In this document: piece by piece, positions 51,862 to 60,243 of the stretch
How positions within the stretch are numbered: position 1 is the stretch's first letter
Layout of the letters: every line of letters starts with the position of its first letter
Origin: ZC4RG35 sp036375695
Lineage (GTDB): Bacteria > Actinomycetota > Acidimicrobiia > Spongiisociales > ZC4RG35
Direction of reading: 5' to 3'
Assembly (NCBI GenBank): GCA_036375695.1
Contig: DASVBU010000040.1
Span: forward strand, 49,224 to 113,223
Length of the DNA: 64,000 nt
Notes under the pieces: generated by a model
What the model was told of the DNA's origin: nothing
What the model saw: the letters and a program-made list of their open reading frames with translations, nothing else
Database searches by the model: none
Translations under genes and position numbers: made by a program

Positions 51862-53075
51862 GCCTTCTCCGAGAGCCGCCGGAAGGCGTCGTCGTCGCGT
51901 CCCGACCTGCCGAGGCGCAGCAGGTCGCGGCCGAAGCGCTCCCTGACGGCGTCCACCGAGGAGTCCAGGGACCGGCGCCTCTGATCGGCCGTGGCGCCGG
52001 CAGCGACGGTCCCGTCGACGTCAAGGGCGAGCTGGAGCGTGGTGTCGGTTCGCAGCCCTGATACCGACATGCCGATCAGGGTCACAGGTTCGCCGCCCGT
52101 GGCCTCGAGAGCTCGGGTCAGCAATGACATCCCCAGCTCGTGGAGGGTTGCGGTGGACGCCGTGGGCCCGGGGAGGGTGCACGACCTGCTGAAGATCCGG
52201 GGCCCGGGGATCCGGATGCGGAGTGTCAGCCTGGTCCCCATCCGGTCCTTGGCGCGGAGGCGTCTGCCGACACGATCGGCTATGCCGAGCACCACCACGT
52301 TCATCTCCTCCAGCGACCGGAGTCCTCTCCCCAGCGCGGTCTGGCTGCCGACGCTCCCGGCTCGCCTCCCGCCTTCCACCGATCGGGGATCCCGATTCCA
52401 CGCCAGGGCGGTGAGCCGATGCGCCGCATGTGGGCCCAGTACCGGGACCAGTCGCTCCGGCCCGAGCATCGCCAGGTCGGCGATGGTCTCGATCCCGAGC
52501 CGGCGCAGCTTCCGCGAGGTCACCCTCCCCACCCCCCACATCGCCTCGACCGGCAACGGATGGAGGAATTCGAACTCCGAACCGAGGGGCACGATGAGGA
52601 GACCATCGGGCTTGGCCCGGGCGGAGGCGATCTTGGCCAGGAACTTGGTGGAGGCGATCCCTATCGATAGCGGCAGACCGACTTCGACCCGGACGCGTCG
52701 GCGCAGCTCTCGGGCCATCTCCGATGGGGGCCCGAGAAGGTGGACGGAGCCCGAGACGTCGAGGAACGCCTCGTCCACGGAGATCTGCTCCACCACCGGC
52801 GTCGCCGACTCCAGGATCTCCATGACCTTTGCGGACAGCTCGAGATAATCCTCGAAGTGGCCGTCGACCACGACGGCGTCGGGGCACAGGGCCAGCGCGT
52901 CCCTCACCGGCATCGGTGCCCTGACCCCGTAGCGTCTCGCCTCATAGGAGGCGGCGACGACGATCCCGCCACCCACCAGCACCGGCCGACCCCGGAGCCG
53001 GGGGTTCAGCATCTGCTCTACAGACGCGTAGAACGCATCGAGGTCGGCGTGCAGGATGGTCGGCTCATCGAACAC
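51858..53075 (-). CDS. dinB: DNA polymerase IV (Y family)
   Basis: A 405-residue translesion polymerase. Catalytic motifs: ILHADLDAFYASVEQM, VVAASYEARRYGVRAPMPVR and ISVDEAFLDVSG; the DNA-binding thumb MWGVGRVTSRKLRRLGIETI and the little-finger domain follow. All acidic metal ligands are present. The frame starts at GTG 53075, 7 nt after a TAGCAT hexamer. No LexA box was noticed upstream. Confidence 0.95.
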   Translation of the reverse strand: MFDEPTILHADLDAFYASVEQMLNPRLRGRPVLVGGGIVVAASYEARRYGVRAPMPVRDALALCPDAVVVDGHFEDYLELSAKVMEILESATPVVEQISVDEAFLDVSGSVHLLGPPSEMARELRRRVRVEVGLPLSIGIASTKFLAKIASARAKPDGLLIVPLGSEFEFLHPLPVEAMWGVGRVTSRKLRRLGIETIADLAMLGPERLVPVLGPHAAHRLTALAWNRDPRSVEGGRRAGSVGSQTALGRGLRSLEEMNVVVLGIADRVGRRLRAKDRMGTRLTLRIRIPGPRIFSRSCTLPGPTASTATLHELGMSLLTRALEATGGEPVTLIGMSVSGLRTDTTLQLALDVDGTVAAGATADQRRRSLDSSVDAVRERFGRDLLRLGRSGRDDDAFRRLSEKA

Positions 53076-53082
53076 TCGTTCG

Positions 53083-53088
53083 ATGCTA
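53083..53088 (-). promoter_or_regulatory. -10 hexamer of dinB
   Basis: TAGCAT on the minus strand, 7 nt before GTG 53075. It lies at the 3' end of the CoA ligase gene. Confidence 0.45.
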
Positions 53089-54615
53089 CATCTCTCCCGA
53101 AGCCGAAGGCGATGGGGACCAATCCATGGCCTGGCGTTTGAGCGCGCCGCGGTCGACCTTGCCGAGATGGGTCAGCGGGAGCCGGTCGACGAAGAACACC
53201 CGGCGTGGGTGCTTGTAGGCCTCGAGACGCTCCAGCGACCAGTCGATCAGCGCCTGTTCGCCGACCTCCCCGGACCGGACCACGAAAGCCACGGGACGGT
53301 TGAGCCCTGCCTCGTCCTCCACGGCGACCACTGCGCACGAGGCCACTGCCGGATGGTCGAGCAGCACCGACTCCAACTCCTGGGGCCGAAACCACTTCCC
53401 TTTCACCTTTATGGCGTCGTCGGCGCGGCCCCGGTGCGTGACGTAGCCGTCCTCGTCGATGGACACCAGGTCCCCGCCCACGAACCATGGCGGCCGGAAC
53501 GCCTCCGCGGTGCGCTCCGGATCGCCCCAGTAGCCGAGGCCGAGCGAGTCTCCCTTGACCCACAGTCGGCCCACCTCGCCAGGCGGCACCTCGTTGCCGT
53601 CCTCGTCGCAGGCCTTGATCTCGTAACCCGGCACCACCTTCCCCAGCGTGCCCGGCTTGACCTCGCCCAGCGTGTTGGTGACGAAGATGTGCCACATCTC
53701 GGCCGTGCCCAGACCATCGAGCAGCTCCACCCCGAAGGTGTCCACCCAGCGGTGGTACAGCGTCTCCGGGAGGGCCTCCCCCGCCGAGGTGGCAAACCGC
53801 AAGGACGAGAGATCACGCTTGGAGGCGTCCGGGTGGCCCACCATCTGGTTGATCGCCGACGGGACGTTGACCAGGACCGTGGCACGGTGCGCCTCGACCC
53901 GGTCGAAGATCGCCTCGGCGGTAGAAGGCTCGGCGAACAACACACAGGACGCGCCGACCGAGAACGGGAACAGCAGGTTGGAACCGGTGGCGTAGCCGAA
54001 GTAGAGCTTGGGGACCGCGATCGTGATGTCGTCTGGTCGCAGGCCCAAGGCGCCCTGGCCGTAGAGCCGGGTCGTGTTCACCAGGCTGCGATGGGTCTGA
54101 GGCACCGCCTTGGGGAGTCCGGTGGTCCCCCCGCTGAACAGCCACACCGCCGGATCCTCTGGTGCCGTCGCCTGGGTGGGCACGTCGGTCGCCGGCGGGG
54201 TGAAGCCCTCCTCGAGCACCAGCAGCGGTGGGGAGTCGTCTCCGACCGCGGACCGGAACCCGTCCACATACCTCCGGGCCACGACCACTGCCCCTGGCTT
54301 GGCCATGCCGTTGATCCCCGACATGGTCGTGGGAGTCAAGCCGGGGTTGAGCATGACCACGACTCCCCCGACGCGCATGACACCGAAGATGACGGCCGGG
54401 TAGTCGATCGCGTCGTCGAGGAGGACCAGCACCCGGTCGCCCTTCCCCACCCCGAGGTCGAGGAGCATGGCTGCGTAACCAGAGGCGAGCCGGTCCACCT
54501 CGCCATAGGTGACGGTGCGATCGTCGAGACGCAGGGCGATGCGGTCGGCCTTGGTTTCCAGGCCGTCACGCAGGAAGAAGCTGTCGGCGTTGAGGATCCG
54601 TGGCCAGTCGCTCAC
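53086..54615 (-). CDS. Benzoate-CoA ligase family acyl-CoA synthetase
   Basis: A 509-residue ANL-superfamily enzyme that activates a carboxylic acid as AMP-ester and then CoA-thioester. AMP-binding motif WLFSGGTTGLPKAVPQTH, LLDGLGTAEMWHIF, GDLVSIDEDGYVTHRGRADD and the catalytic lysine region PLTHLGKVDRGALKR are visible. It fits the benzoate/4-hydroxybenzoate ligase group (RADDAIKVKGKWFRPQELES). The substrate is not certain. GTG start; divergent from the SDR gene across 36 bp. Confidence 0.88.
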   Translation of the reverse strand: MSDWPRILNADSFFLRDGLETKADRIALRLDDRTVTYGEVDRLASGYAAMLLDLGVGKGDRVLVLLDDAIDYPAVIFGVMRVGGVVVMLNPGLTPTTMSGINGMAKPGAVVVARRYVDGFRSAVGDDSPPLLVLEEGFTPPATDVPTQATAPEDPAVWLFSGGTTGLPKAVPQTHRSLVNTTRLYGQGALGLRPDDITIAVPKLYFGYATGSNLLFPFSVGASCVLFAEPSTAEAIFDRVEAHRATVLVNVPSAINQMVGHPDASKRDLSSLRFATSAGEALPETLYHRWVDTFGVELLDGLGTAEMWHIFVTNTLGEVKPGTLGKVVPGYEIKACDEDGNEVPPGEVGRLWVKGDSLGLGYWGDPERTAEAFRPPWFVGGDLVSIDEDGYVTHRGRADDAIKVKGKWFRPQELESVLLDHPAVASCAVVAVEDEAGLNRPVAFVVRSGEVGEQALIDWSLERLEAYKHPRRVFFVDRLPLTHLGKVDRGALKRQAMDWSPSPSASGEM

Positions 54616-54638
54616 ACCGCCCGTGACGGTAGCGCGGA

Positions 54639-54644
54639 TAGGGT
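54639..54644 (+). promoter_or_regulatory. -10 hexamer of SDR gene
   Basis: TAGGGT, 7 nt before ATG 54652, in a 36-bp divergent intergenic. On the other strand TACCGT lies 10 nt before the ligase GTG. Confidence 0.35.
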
Positions 54645-54651
54645 GACGGAG

Positions 54652-55452
54652 ATGGAGAAGGTGCTGGTCACGGGGCCCACATCGGGGATCGGGCGCGCCG
54701 CCACGCTCGCCCTCGCCCGGACGGGCCGACACGTCATCGCTGCCGGCCGGTCGGTGGCGAAGCTCGAGGCTCTGATGGGTGACATCGACGAGGCCGGCGG
54801 GTCCGCCGAGTGGGTGAGGCTGGACCTCGCCTCACTGAGCTCGGTCACAGAAGCCGCGGCCGAGATCCTCGATCGCCACGACCGGATCGACGTGCTGGTC
54901 AACAACGCCGGCGTCGGCGCCGGCCCCGGTCAGACGGCGGACGGTTTCCAGATCCAGTTCGGCGTCAACCATCTGGGGCATTTCCACCTCACCGAGCTGC
55001 TGGCGCCGGCGCTGGGGTCAGGGACGCGAATCGTCCAGGTCACCTCGGAGCTGCACCGCCGCGCCGACGGCATCGACTTCGGCATCCTCCGCCGGCCGAC
55101 CCGCCCCTGGCGGGGCATCGATGCCTACTCCGTCTCCAAGCTCGCCAACCTGCTCTTCGTCAGGGAGCTGACGAGGCGTCGTCCCGAGCTTCGGACGTAC
55201 GCCGTACACCCCGGCCTGGTGGACACGGGGATCTTCCCTTGGTTCGTCAAACCCTTCCTCGGCAACGCCCTGACACCCGAGCAGGGGGCCGACACCGTGG
55301 TGTGGTGCGCCACCGATCCGGGTCTCGGCGACAGCACCGGCGGCTACTGGGCGAAGCGAGCCGAGCGGGAGCCGTCGGCCGCCGCCCGGGACGATTCGCT
55401 TGCCGCGGAGCTGTGGGCCCGTTCGGAAGAGTGGTGCCGTTCGTTCCACTAG
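54652..55452 (+). CDS. Short-chain dehydrogenase/reductase (retinol dehydrogenase-like)
   Basis: A 266-residue SDR. Cofactor motif VLVTGPTSGIGRAATLALAR, then LVNNAGVGAG, FGVNHLGHFHLTELL and the catalytic Tyr-Lys in DAYSVSKLANLLFVREL. Unlike the SDR at 13847 it has a complete catalytic set. Similar to RDH/WW-domain-oxidoreductase-like reductases; the substrate is unknown. It is followed after 10 bp by the dioxygenase gene. Confidence 0.9.
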   Translation: MEKVLVTGPTSGIGRAATLALARTGRHVIAAGRSVAKLEALMGDIDEAGGSAEWVRLDLASLSSVTEAAAEILDRHDRIDVLVNNAGVGAGPGQTADGFQIQFGVNHLGHFHLTELLAPALGSGTRIVQVTSELHRRADGIDFGILRRPTRPWRGIDAYSVSKLANLLFVRELTRRRPELRTYAVHPGLVDTGIFPWFVKPFLGNALTPEQGADTVVWCATDPGLGDSTGGYWAKRAEREPSAAARDDSLAAELWARSEEWCRSFH

Positions 55453-55455
55453 CTT
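55450..55455 (+). promoter_or_regulatory. -10 hexamer of the TDO gene
   Basis: TAGCTT, overlapping the SDR stop codon and 7 nt before ATG 55463. It could give the TDO gene its own start of transcription. Confidence 0.4.
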
Positions 55456-55462
55456 CCCGGGC

Positions 55463-56551
55463 ATGAGCAGCAGCGAGCCTCTCTACTACGCCTCCTATCT
55501 CCAGCTCGACCGGCTCCTCTCCAGCCAGGAACTGGAGAGCGCCAAGCACGGGAACCCGGTGCACGACGAGATGCTGTTCATCATCGTCCACCAGGCCTAC
55601 GAGCTGTGGTTCAAGCAGATCGACTGGGAGCTCGACTCGATCATGGAGCTCCTGTCCCAGCCGGTCCTCGACGAGAAGGACATGGGGACCGTCGTCGGCA
55701 GGCTGCGCCGCATCGTGGAGATCCAGGCCCTGCTCATCGACCAGATAGGCGTGCTGGAGACGATGACACCCATGGACTTCCTCGACTTCCGGGATTACCT
55801 CTACCCGGCCTCCGGGTTCCAGTCGGCGCAGTTCCGCATCGTGGAGAACAAGCTGGGGCTTCGCCGCGAGGATCGTCTCAAGCTCGAGGGGGCGGTGTAC
55901 ACGGAAAGGCTCACCGACGAGGATCGGGAGCGCGTCGAAACCTACGAGCAGAAGCCGTCCCTCTTCGACCTGGTCGAGAGGTGGCTGGAGCGGACACCGT
56001 TCCTCGACCACGGCGAGTTCGAGTTCTGGAAGGCGTATCAGGAGGCGGTGCGCCATCACATCGAGCTGGACCGCAAGCTCGTGGCCACCAATCCCAACCT
56101 CACCGATGCCGAGCGCGAGGCCCAGGATCGTGACTTCGACGCCATCCTCTCCACCTACGAGGCGGTGTTCGACGCGGAGCGACACGCCCAGGAGGTGGCA
56201 GCCGGCCGTCTCCGGCTCAGCCATCGGGCATTCCAGGCCGCCCTCTTCATCTGCCTCTATCGCGACGAGCCGGCGCTCCAGCTCCCGTTCCAGATGCTGG
56301 AGCTGCTCATGGACGTCGACGAGGGTTTCACCATGTGGCGCTACCGCCACGCCCAGATGACCCTCCGCATGATCGGCGGCCGTGTCGGCACGGGTGGCTC
56401 GGCCGGCGCCAAGTACCTGGAGCGGTCCGCCGAGCGTAGCCGGGTGTACCGGGACCTGTTCAACCTCTCGACTTTCCTGGTCCCGAGGGCGGATCGTCCC
56501 GAGCTCCCCGAAGAGATCCGGGAAGCGATGCGCTTCCGCTACCAGAAGTGA
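55463..56551 (+). CDS. kynA: Tryptophan 2,3-dioxygenase
   Basis: A 362-residue heme dioxygenase that opens tryptophan to N-formylkynurenine. Typical parts: LSSQELESAKHGNPVHDEML, FIIVHQAYELWFKQI (distal His), FLDFRDYLYPASGFQSAQFR, and the proximal heme histidine region WRYRHAQMTLRMIGGRVGTG with GGSAGAKYL. Length is nearer to eukaryotic TDO (about 380-400) than short bacterial forms (about 280). The stop overlaps the next gene start (GTGA). Confidence 0.95.
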   Translation: MSSSEPLYYASYLQLDRLLSSQELESAKHGNPVHDEMLFIIVHQAYELWFKQIDWELDSIMELLSQPVLDEKDMGTVVGRLRRIVEIQALLIDQIGVLETMTPMDFLDFRDYLYPASGFQSAQFRIVENKLGLRREDRLKLEGAVYTERLTDEDRERVETYEQKPSLFDLVERWLERTPFLDHGEFEFWKAYQEAVRHHIELDRKLVATNPNLTDAEREAQDRDFDAILSTYEAVFDAERHAQEVAAGRLRLSHRAFQAALFICLYRDEPALQLPFQMLELLMDVDEGFTMWRYRHAQMTLRMIGGRVGTGGSAGAKYLERSAERSRVYRDLFNLSTFLVPRADRPELPEEIREAMRFRYQK

Positions 56552-57690
56552 ACCTCAAGCCCGGGTTCTCCCGGTTCTTCGAGGCCGGCCCCGACCGCCT
56601 CCACTTCGCGGCGCACTCCCACCATCCGTGGCCCGACGTCTCCTTCGAGGCCCACCAAGAGGCGTGGCTCGACGCGGCCCGACTGGCCGACGACAAGTGG
56701 GGCCCGGTCTTCGAGGAGTTGATGCCCGAGGTGGCGGGCCGGGTCGCCCGGATCATCGGGGTCGAAGGCCCCGGCACGATCGCATTCGGCCCCAACACCC
56801 ACTCGTTCCTGCTCCGGCTGTTCTCCTGCTTCGAGCCGCCGGTGCGGATCCTCAGCACCGACGGGGAGTTCCACTCCTTCGTCCGCCAGACCCGCCGGTG
56901 GGAGGAAGCCGGGCTGGCGATCGTCGACCGGGTTCCGGTGGAGCCGTTCGAGACATTCGCCGACCGGTTCACCGTCGAGGCCCGCAGCGGGTCACACGAC
57001 CTCGTCTATCTGAGCCAGGTGTTCTTCGACTCCGGGTTCGTGGTGCCCGACCTCGACCGGATCGTGTCGTCGGTCCCCGACCAGAGCACCTTCGTGGTCA
57101 TCGACGGGTACCACGGCTTCATGGCGATCCCGTTCGACCTGGGCGCGGTCCAGGACCGGGCGTTCTACATGGCCGGCGGGTACAAGTACGCCATGAGCGG
57201 GGAGGGCGTCTGCTTCATGCATTGCCCGCCAGGTTTCGGCCCACGCCCGGTCGACACCGGCTGGTACGCCGGCTTCGGTCAACTCGAGGGCGGGATCGAC
57301 AAGGTCGCCTATGGCAGCGACGGATCCCGCTTCCTGGGCGCCACCTTCGACCCGTCGGGGCTGTACCGGATGAACGCCGTTCTGGGTTGGCTGGAGTCCG
57401 AGGGCTTGAGCCCGGCCGAGATCGCGGAGCACGTCGGTGCCCTCCAGCAGCGCTTCCTCGAGTCCGACGTGTCCCCCGGCGAGTTGCTCCCACCTCTCCA
57501 CCACAGACGAGGGAGCTTCCTCACTTTCCGCACCGGTCACGCCGGTGACCTCTACCGGAAGCTCCACGAGCGGGGCGTCGTCACCGACTACCGCCGCGAC
57601 CGGCTCCGTCTCGGCTTCGGGGTATATCACGACGATGCCGACGTCGACCGCCTGGTCGAGATACTGACAACTATCGCCACAGATCGTTGA
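56548..57690 (+). CDS. Kynureninase-like PLP enzyme (aminotransferase class V)
   Basis: A 380-residue fold-type I PLP enzyme. Substrate/PLP parts include FAAHSHHPWPD, GPNTHSFLLRLFSC, FVVIDGYHGFMAIPFDL and the PLP-lysine motif MAGGYKYAMSGEGVCFMHCP. Its coupling to the tryptophan dioxygenase gene by a GTGA overlap supports a role as kynureninase, giving anthranilate and alanine. Formylkynurenine formamidase is not present next to it. Alternative: another class V lyase. Confidence 0.82.
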   Translation: MNLKPGFSRFFEAGPDRLHFAAHSHHPWPDVSFEAHQEAWLDAARLADDKWGPVFEELMPEVAGRVARIIGVEGPGTIAFGPNTHSFLLRLFSCFEPPVRILSTDGEFHSFVRQTRRWEEAGLAIVDRVPVEPFETFADRFTVEARSGSHDLVYLSQVFFDSGFVVPDLDRIVSSVPDQSTFVVIDGYHGFMAIPFDLGAVQDRAFYMAGGYKYAMSGEGVCFMHCPPGFGPRPVDTGWYAGFGQLEGGIDKVAYGSDGSRFLGATFDPSGLYRMNAVLGWLESEGLSPAEIAEHVGALQQRFLESDVSPGELLPPLHHRRGSFLTFRTGHAGDLYRKLHERGVVTDYRRDRLRLGFGVYHDDADVDRLVEILTTIATDR

Positions 57691-57735
57691 ACGCGCTGGA
57701 ATGCAACGCCTGTGGCCGAGCGGGCGTCGACAGGC

Positions 57736-57741
57736 GATAAT
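57736..57741 (+). promoter_or_regulatory. -10 hexamer of the ParB-like gene
   Basis: GATAAT, 6 nt before ATG 57748; five of six bases match TATAAT. Confidence 0.5.
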
Positions 57742-57747
57742 TCCGGG

Positions 57748-58506
57748 ATGTCCCTGGTACCGGCCCTTCGCGTCGTACCCATCGACTCGGTGAGACGTCA
57801 CGAGGAGGTCGATCCCCTCCGGGTCGCCGAACTGCGTGACCGCATCGCCACCGAGCGGATCCAGATGAACCCCGTGATCTGCATGGAGGCCGACGAACGC
57901 TTCGTCGTGCTCGATGGCGCCAGCCGCACCGAGGCGGTGCGGAGCCTGGGGCTGTCACACATCGTCGTCCAGCCCGTCGACCCGGCCACGGTGACACTGG
58001 AGACGTGGCATCACGTGATCAGGGACTGCCCCCCGCAGCAGGTCGTGGAGCGGATCCGCGCCGTGCCCAGCATCCTGCTCAGCGAGGAGGAGGGGAAGCC
58101 ACAGGTGACGACGGTGGACGGCGAGCGGTTCTCGGTGCTGGGGATGGACATGAGCCCGAACACCACGCTCAACGCCCTGGTCGACTCCTACATCGGCCAG
58201 TGGCTCACCAGCAGGATCATCGACCCCCATCCGGGCACCGTGACCACCCGCTTCCCCGACTGGTCGGTGATCGTCGAGTTCCCCGCGGTCCGGGTCGAGG
58301 ACGTGGTCAAGGCGGCCCTGGGCGCCGACCTCCTTCCGGCCGGCGTGACCCGCTTCCTGGTCCCGGAGAGGGTGCTCCGCCTCAGCGCACCGATCGAGCT
58401 CCTCGAGTCGGGAGATCAGGAGGCCCTGGATCGCCTCATCGACGAGCGATCGGCCGGCGGACGCGTCCGCCGCTACGAGGAGACGGTGGTCATCCTCGAC
58501 GACTGA
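57748..58506 (+). CDS. ParB/sulfiredoxin-fold protein (SerK/SbnI-like)
   Basis: A 252-residue protein whose first 70 residues match the ParB N-terminal fold: LRVVPIDSVRRHEEVDP, then INPV-like QMNPVICMEADERFVVLDG and DGASRTEAVRSLG. No helix-turn-helix of a partition protein follows, so chromosome segregation is unlikely. The same fold occurs in free-serine kinases (SerK, SbnI), which share the DG-xxR motif and early Glu. The C-terminal 170 residues are not recognised. Function is inferred weakly. Confidence 0.75.
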   Translation: MSLVPALRVVPIDSVRRHEEVDPLRVAELRDRIATERIQMNPVICMEADERFVVLDGASRTEAVRSLGLSHIVVQPVDPATVTLETWHHVIRDCPPQQVVERIRAVPSILLSEEEGKPQVTTVDGERFSVLGMDMSPNTTLNALVDSYIGQWLTSRIIDPHPGTVTTRFPDWSVIVEFPAVRVEDVVKAALGADLLPAGVTRFLVPERVLRLSAPIELLESGDQEALDRLIDERSAGGRVRRYEETVVILDD

Positions 58507-58520
58507 TCATCGGCGACGCG

Positions 58521-58526
58521 TACGCT
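58521..58526 (+). promoter_or_regulatory. -10 hexamer of ppa
   Basis: TACGCT, 6 nt before GTG 58533. Confidence 0.45.
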
Positions 58527-58532
58527 GCGCCC

Positions 58533-59018
58533 GTGGAAGAAGCACTGATCGCCGTCGTCGAGATCCCCGGCGGGAGCCGGAACAAATACGAGATCGACAA
58601 GACGACCGGGGAGATCTTCCTCGACCGGACCCTGTTCACCGCCACCCGCTACCCGGCCGACTACGGCTACTTCCCCGAGACCCTCGCCGAAGACGGCGAC
58701 CCATTGGACGCCCTCGTCCTGGTCACCGAGCCGACCTTCCCCGGTTGCCGCATCCGGGTGCGACCCATCGGCATCTTCCTGATGGAGGACGACGGCGACG
58801 CCGACCACAAGGTGATCTCGGTGCCGATCGCCGATCCACGATGGTCCGACGTGAACGACGTCGGGGACCTCGACTCTCACTTCCGTGACGAGATCGAGCA
58901 CTTCTTCCAGGTCTACAAGCAGTTGGAGGACACGAAGACGGCGACGATCGGCTGGCGGTCGATCGAAGAGACCTGGCCGATCATCGCGACGGCCCGGGCC
59001 GCCTACCCGGGCGTCTGA
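58533..59018 (+). CDS. ppa: Inorganic pyrophosphatase (family I, soluble)
   Basis: A 161-residue cytoplasmic enzyme that hydrolyses PPi. Conserved: GGSRNKYEIDK, RTLFTATRYPADYGYFPETL, the metal-binding DGDPLDALV and the later Asp cluster KVISVPIADPRWSDVNDVGD. It coexists with the membrane pyrophosphatase at 17.5 kb. The last 16 bp overlap the RidA-family gene on the opposite strand. Confidence 0.95.
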   Translation: MEEALIAVVEIPGGSRNKYEIDKTTGEIFLDRTLFTATRYPADYGYFPETLAEDGDPLDALVLVTEPTFPGCRIRVRPIGIFLMEDDGDADHKVISVPIADPRWSDVNDVGDLDSHFRDEIEHFFQVYKQLEDTKTATIGWRSIEETWPIIATARAAYPGV

Positions 59019-59419
59019 CCGTCGGGCACGACCGCGACACCGACCAATTCGATCAGGGCATCCGGCTCGAACAACCCGGCGACGCCGATGAGGGCCATGG
59101 GCGGATAGTGGCGGCCGAAGACCTCCCTCCACACCTCACCGAGCCCCGACAGGTTGGCCTTGTAGTCGGATGGTGCAGTGGTGTAGATGGTCATGGACAC
59201 CAGGTCGGTCGACTGGCCGCCGCCTTCCCGGATCACCATAGCCACCCGGCGACACGCCTCGCCGAACTGGGCGACGATGCCCTCCGGGAAGGTCCCGTCG
59301 GGCTGCTGGGCGGTGATGCCCGCCAGGTACAGGGCCCTACCCGGAGCTGCAACGGCCCCGTAGGAGAAGCCCCTCGCTTCCGGGAGCCCCTCTGGGTCGA
59401 ACAGGTGATGCCGTGTCAT
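59003..59419 (-). CDS. RidA/YjgF-family protein, non-archetypal
   Basis: A 138-residue RidA-fold protein. LYLAGITAQQPDGTFPEG and LVSMTIYTTAPSDYKANLSG are recognisable. The segment YPPMALIGVAGLFEPDALIE corresponds to the active-site region where true RidA has Arg (PARSCV-type); here it is Met. Imine/enamine deaminase activity of RidA is therefore doubtful. ATG 59419 overlaps the upstream stop by 4 bp. Confidence 0.85.
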   Translation of the reverse strand: MTRHHLFDPEGLPEARGFSYGAVAAPGRALYLAGITAQQPDGTFPEGIVAQFGEACRRVAMVIREGGGQSTDLVSMTIYTTAPSDYKANLSGLGEVWREVFGRHYPPMALIGVAGLFEPDALIELVGVAVVPDGQTPG

Positions 59420-60243
59420 CGGCCCGACCACCTCGGGTCTTCCTTGGCCTTGAATGCCCGATAGAACTCGGCGTGGTCGCCGCCCGACATGAGCAGGGCC
59501 TGGGCGAAGGCCTCCATCTCGATGGCGGACCCCAGGTCCATGTCCTGCTCCCTGCTGATCAGGACCTTGGTCGCCGCAATGGCAGTGGCCGGGCCATCGG
59601 CGAGCCGCCGAGCCAGGGCGGCCGCCTCGGCAGGCAGGTCGGCGTCTGGCACGACCCTGGTAACGAGCCCCATGCGATGGGCCTCCGGCGCCTCGATGGG
59701 GTCGCCGAGGAGGAGGATCTCGGTGGCCCTTCCCAGCCCCACCACCCGGGGCAGGAGGTAGGCCGAGCCCATGTCCGCGCCGGCGAGACCGACCCGGGTG
59801 AACAGGAAGTGGAACGTCGCCGACTCGGCCACGAGACGGAGATCGGCGGCGAGCGCGATCACCGCCCCGGCCCCGGCGGCGATGCCGTTGACCGCGGCGA
59901 TGATCGGCATCGGGAGGCGTCGCATGCGCTCCACCACCGCCCCCGTCATCCGGGTGAAATCGAGGAGAGTTCGGGCGTCGGCGCCCTGGAGCGCGCCGAT
60001 GATCTCGTCCACGTCGCCGCCGGAGCAGAAGCCCCGACCCTCGCCCGTGATCACCAGTGCCCTGACGTCCTCCCGATGTTCGATCTCGGCGAGCAGGTCG
60101 CGCAGGTCTGCGTAGACCTCGAAGGTGAGGGCGTTGAGCCGTTCGGGGCGATCCATGGTCACGGTCGCCACGCCGTCCTCGACGGCGAATCCGAAGTGCT
60201 CCCAGCTCTCCGTGAAGCGGGCCGATGCGCGATGTGGGCTCAT
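59416..60243 (-). CDS. Enoyl-CoA hydratase/isomerase family protein
   Basis: A 275-residue crotonase-fold enzyme. Oxyanion-hole segments are GRGFCSGGDVDEI and NGIAAGAGAVIALAADLRL; FLFTRVGLAGADMGSAYLLP contains the second active-site region. One of the two typical catalytic glutamates appears replaced (AGADMGS), so an isomerase or other crotonase reaction is possible. It is linked by 4-bp overlaps on both sides to the RidA-like and 12-TM genes. Confidence 0.88.
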   Translation of the reverse strand: MSPHRASARFTESWEHFGFAVEDGVATVTMDRPERLNALTFEVYADLRDLLAEIEHREDVRALVITGEGRGFCSGGDVDEIIGALQGADARTLLDFTRMTGAVVERMRRLPMPIIAAVNGIAAGAGAVIALAADLRLVAESATFHFLFTRVGLAGADMGSAYLLPRVVGLGRATEILLLGDPIEAPEAHRMGLVTRVVPDADLPAEAAALARRLADGPATAIAATKVLISREQDMDLGSAIEMEAFAQALLMSGGDHAEFYRAFKAKEDPRWSGR

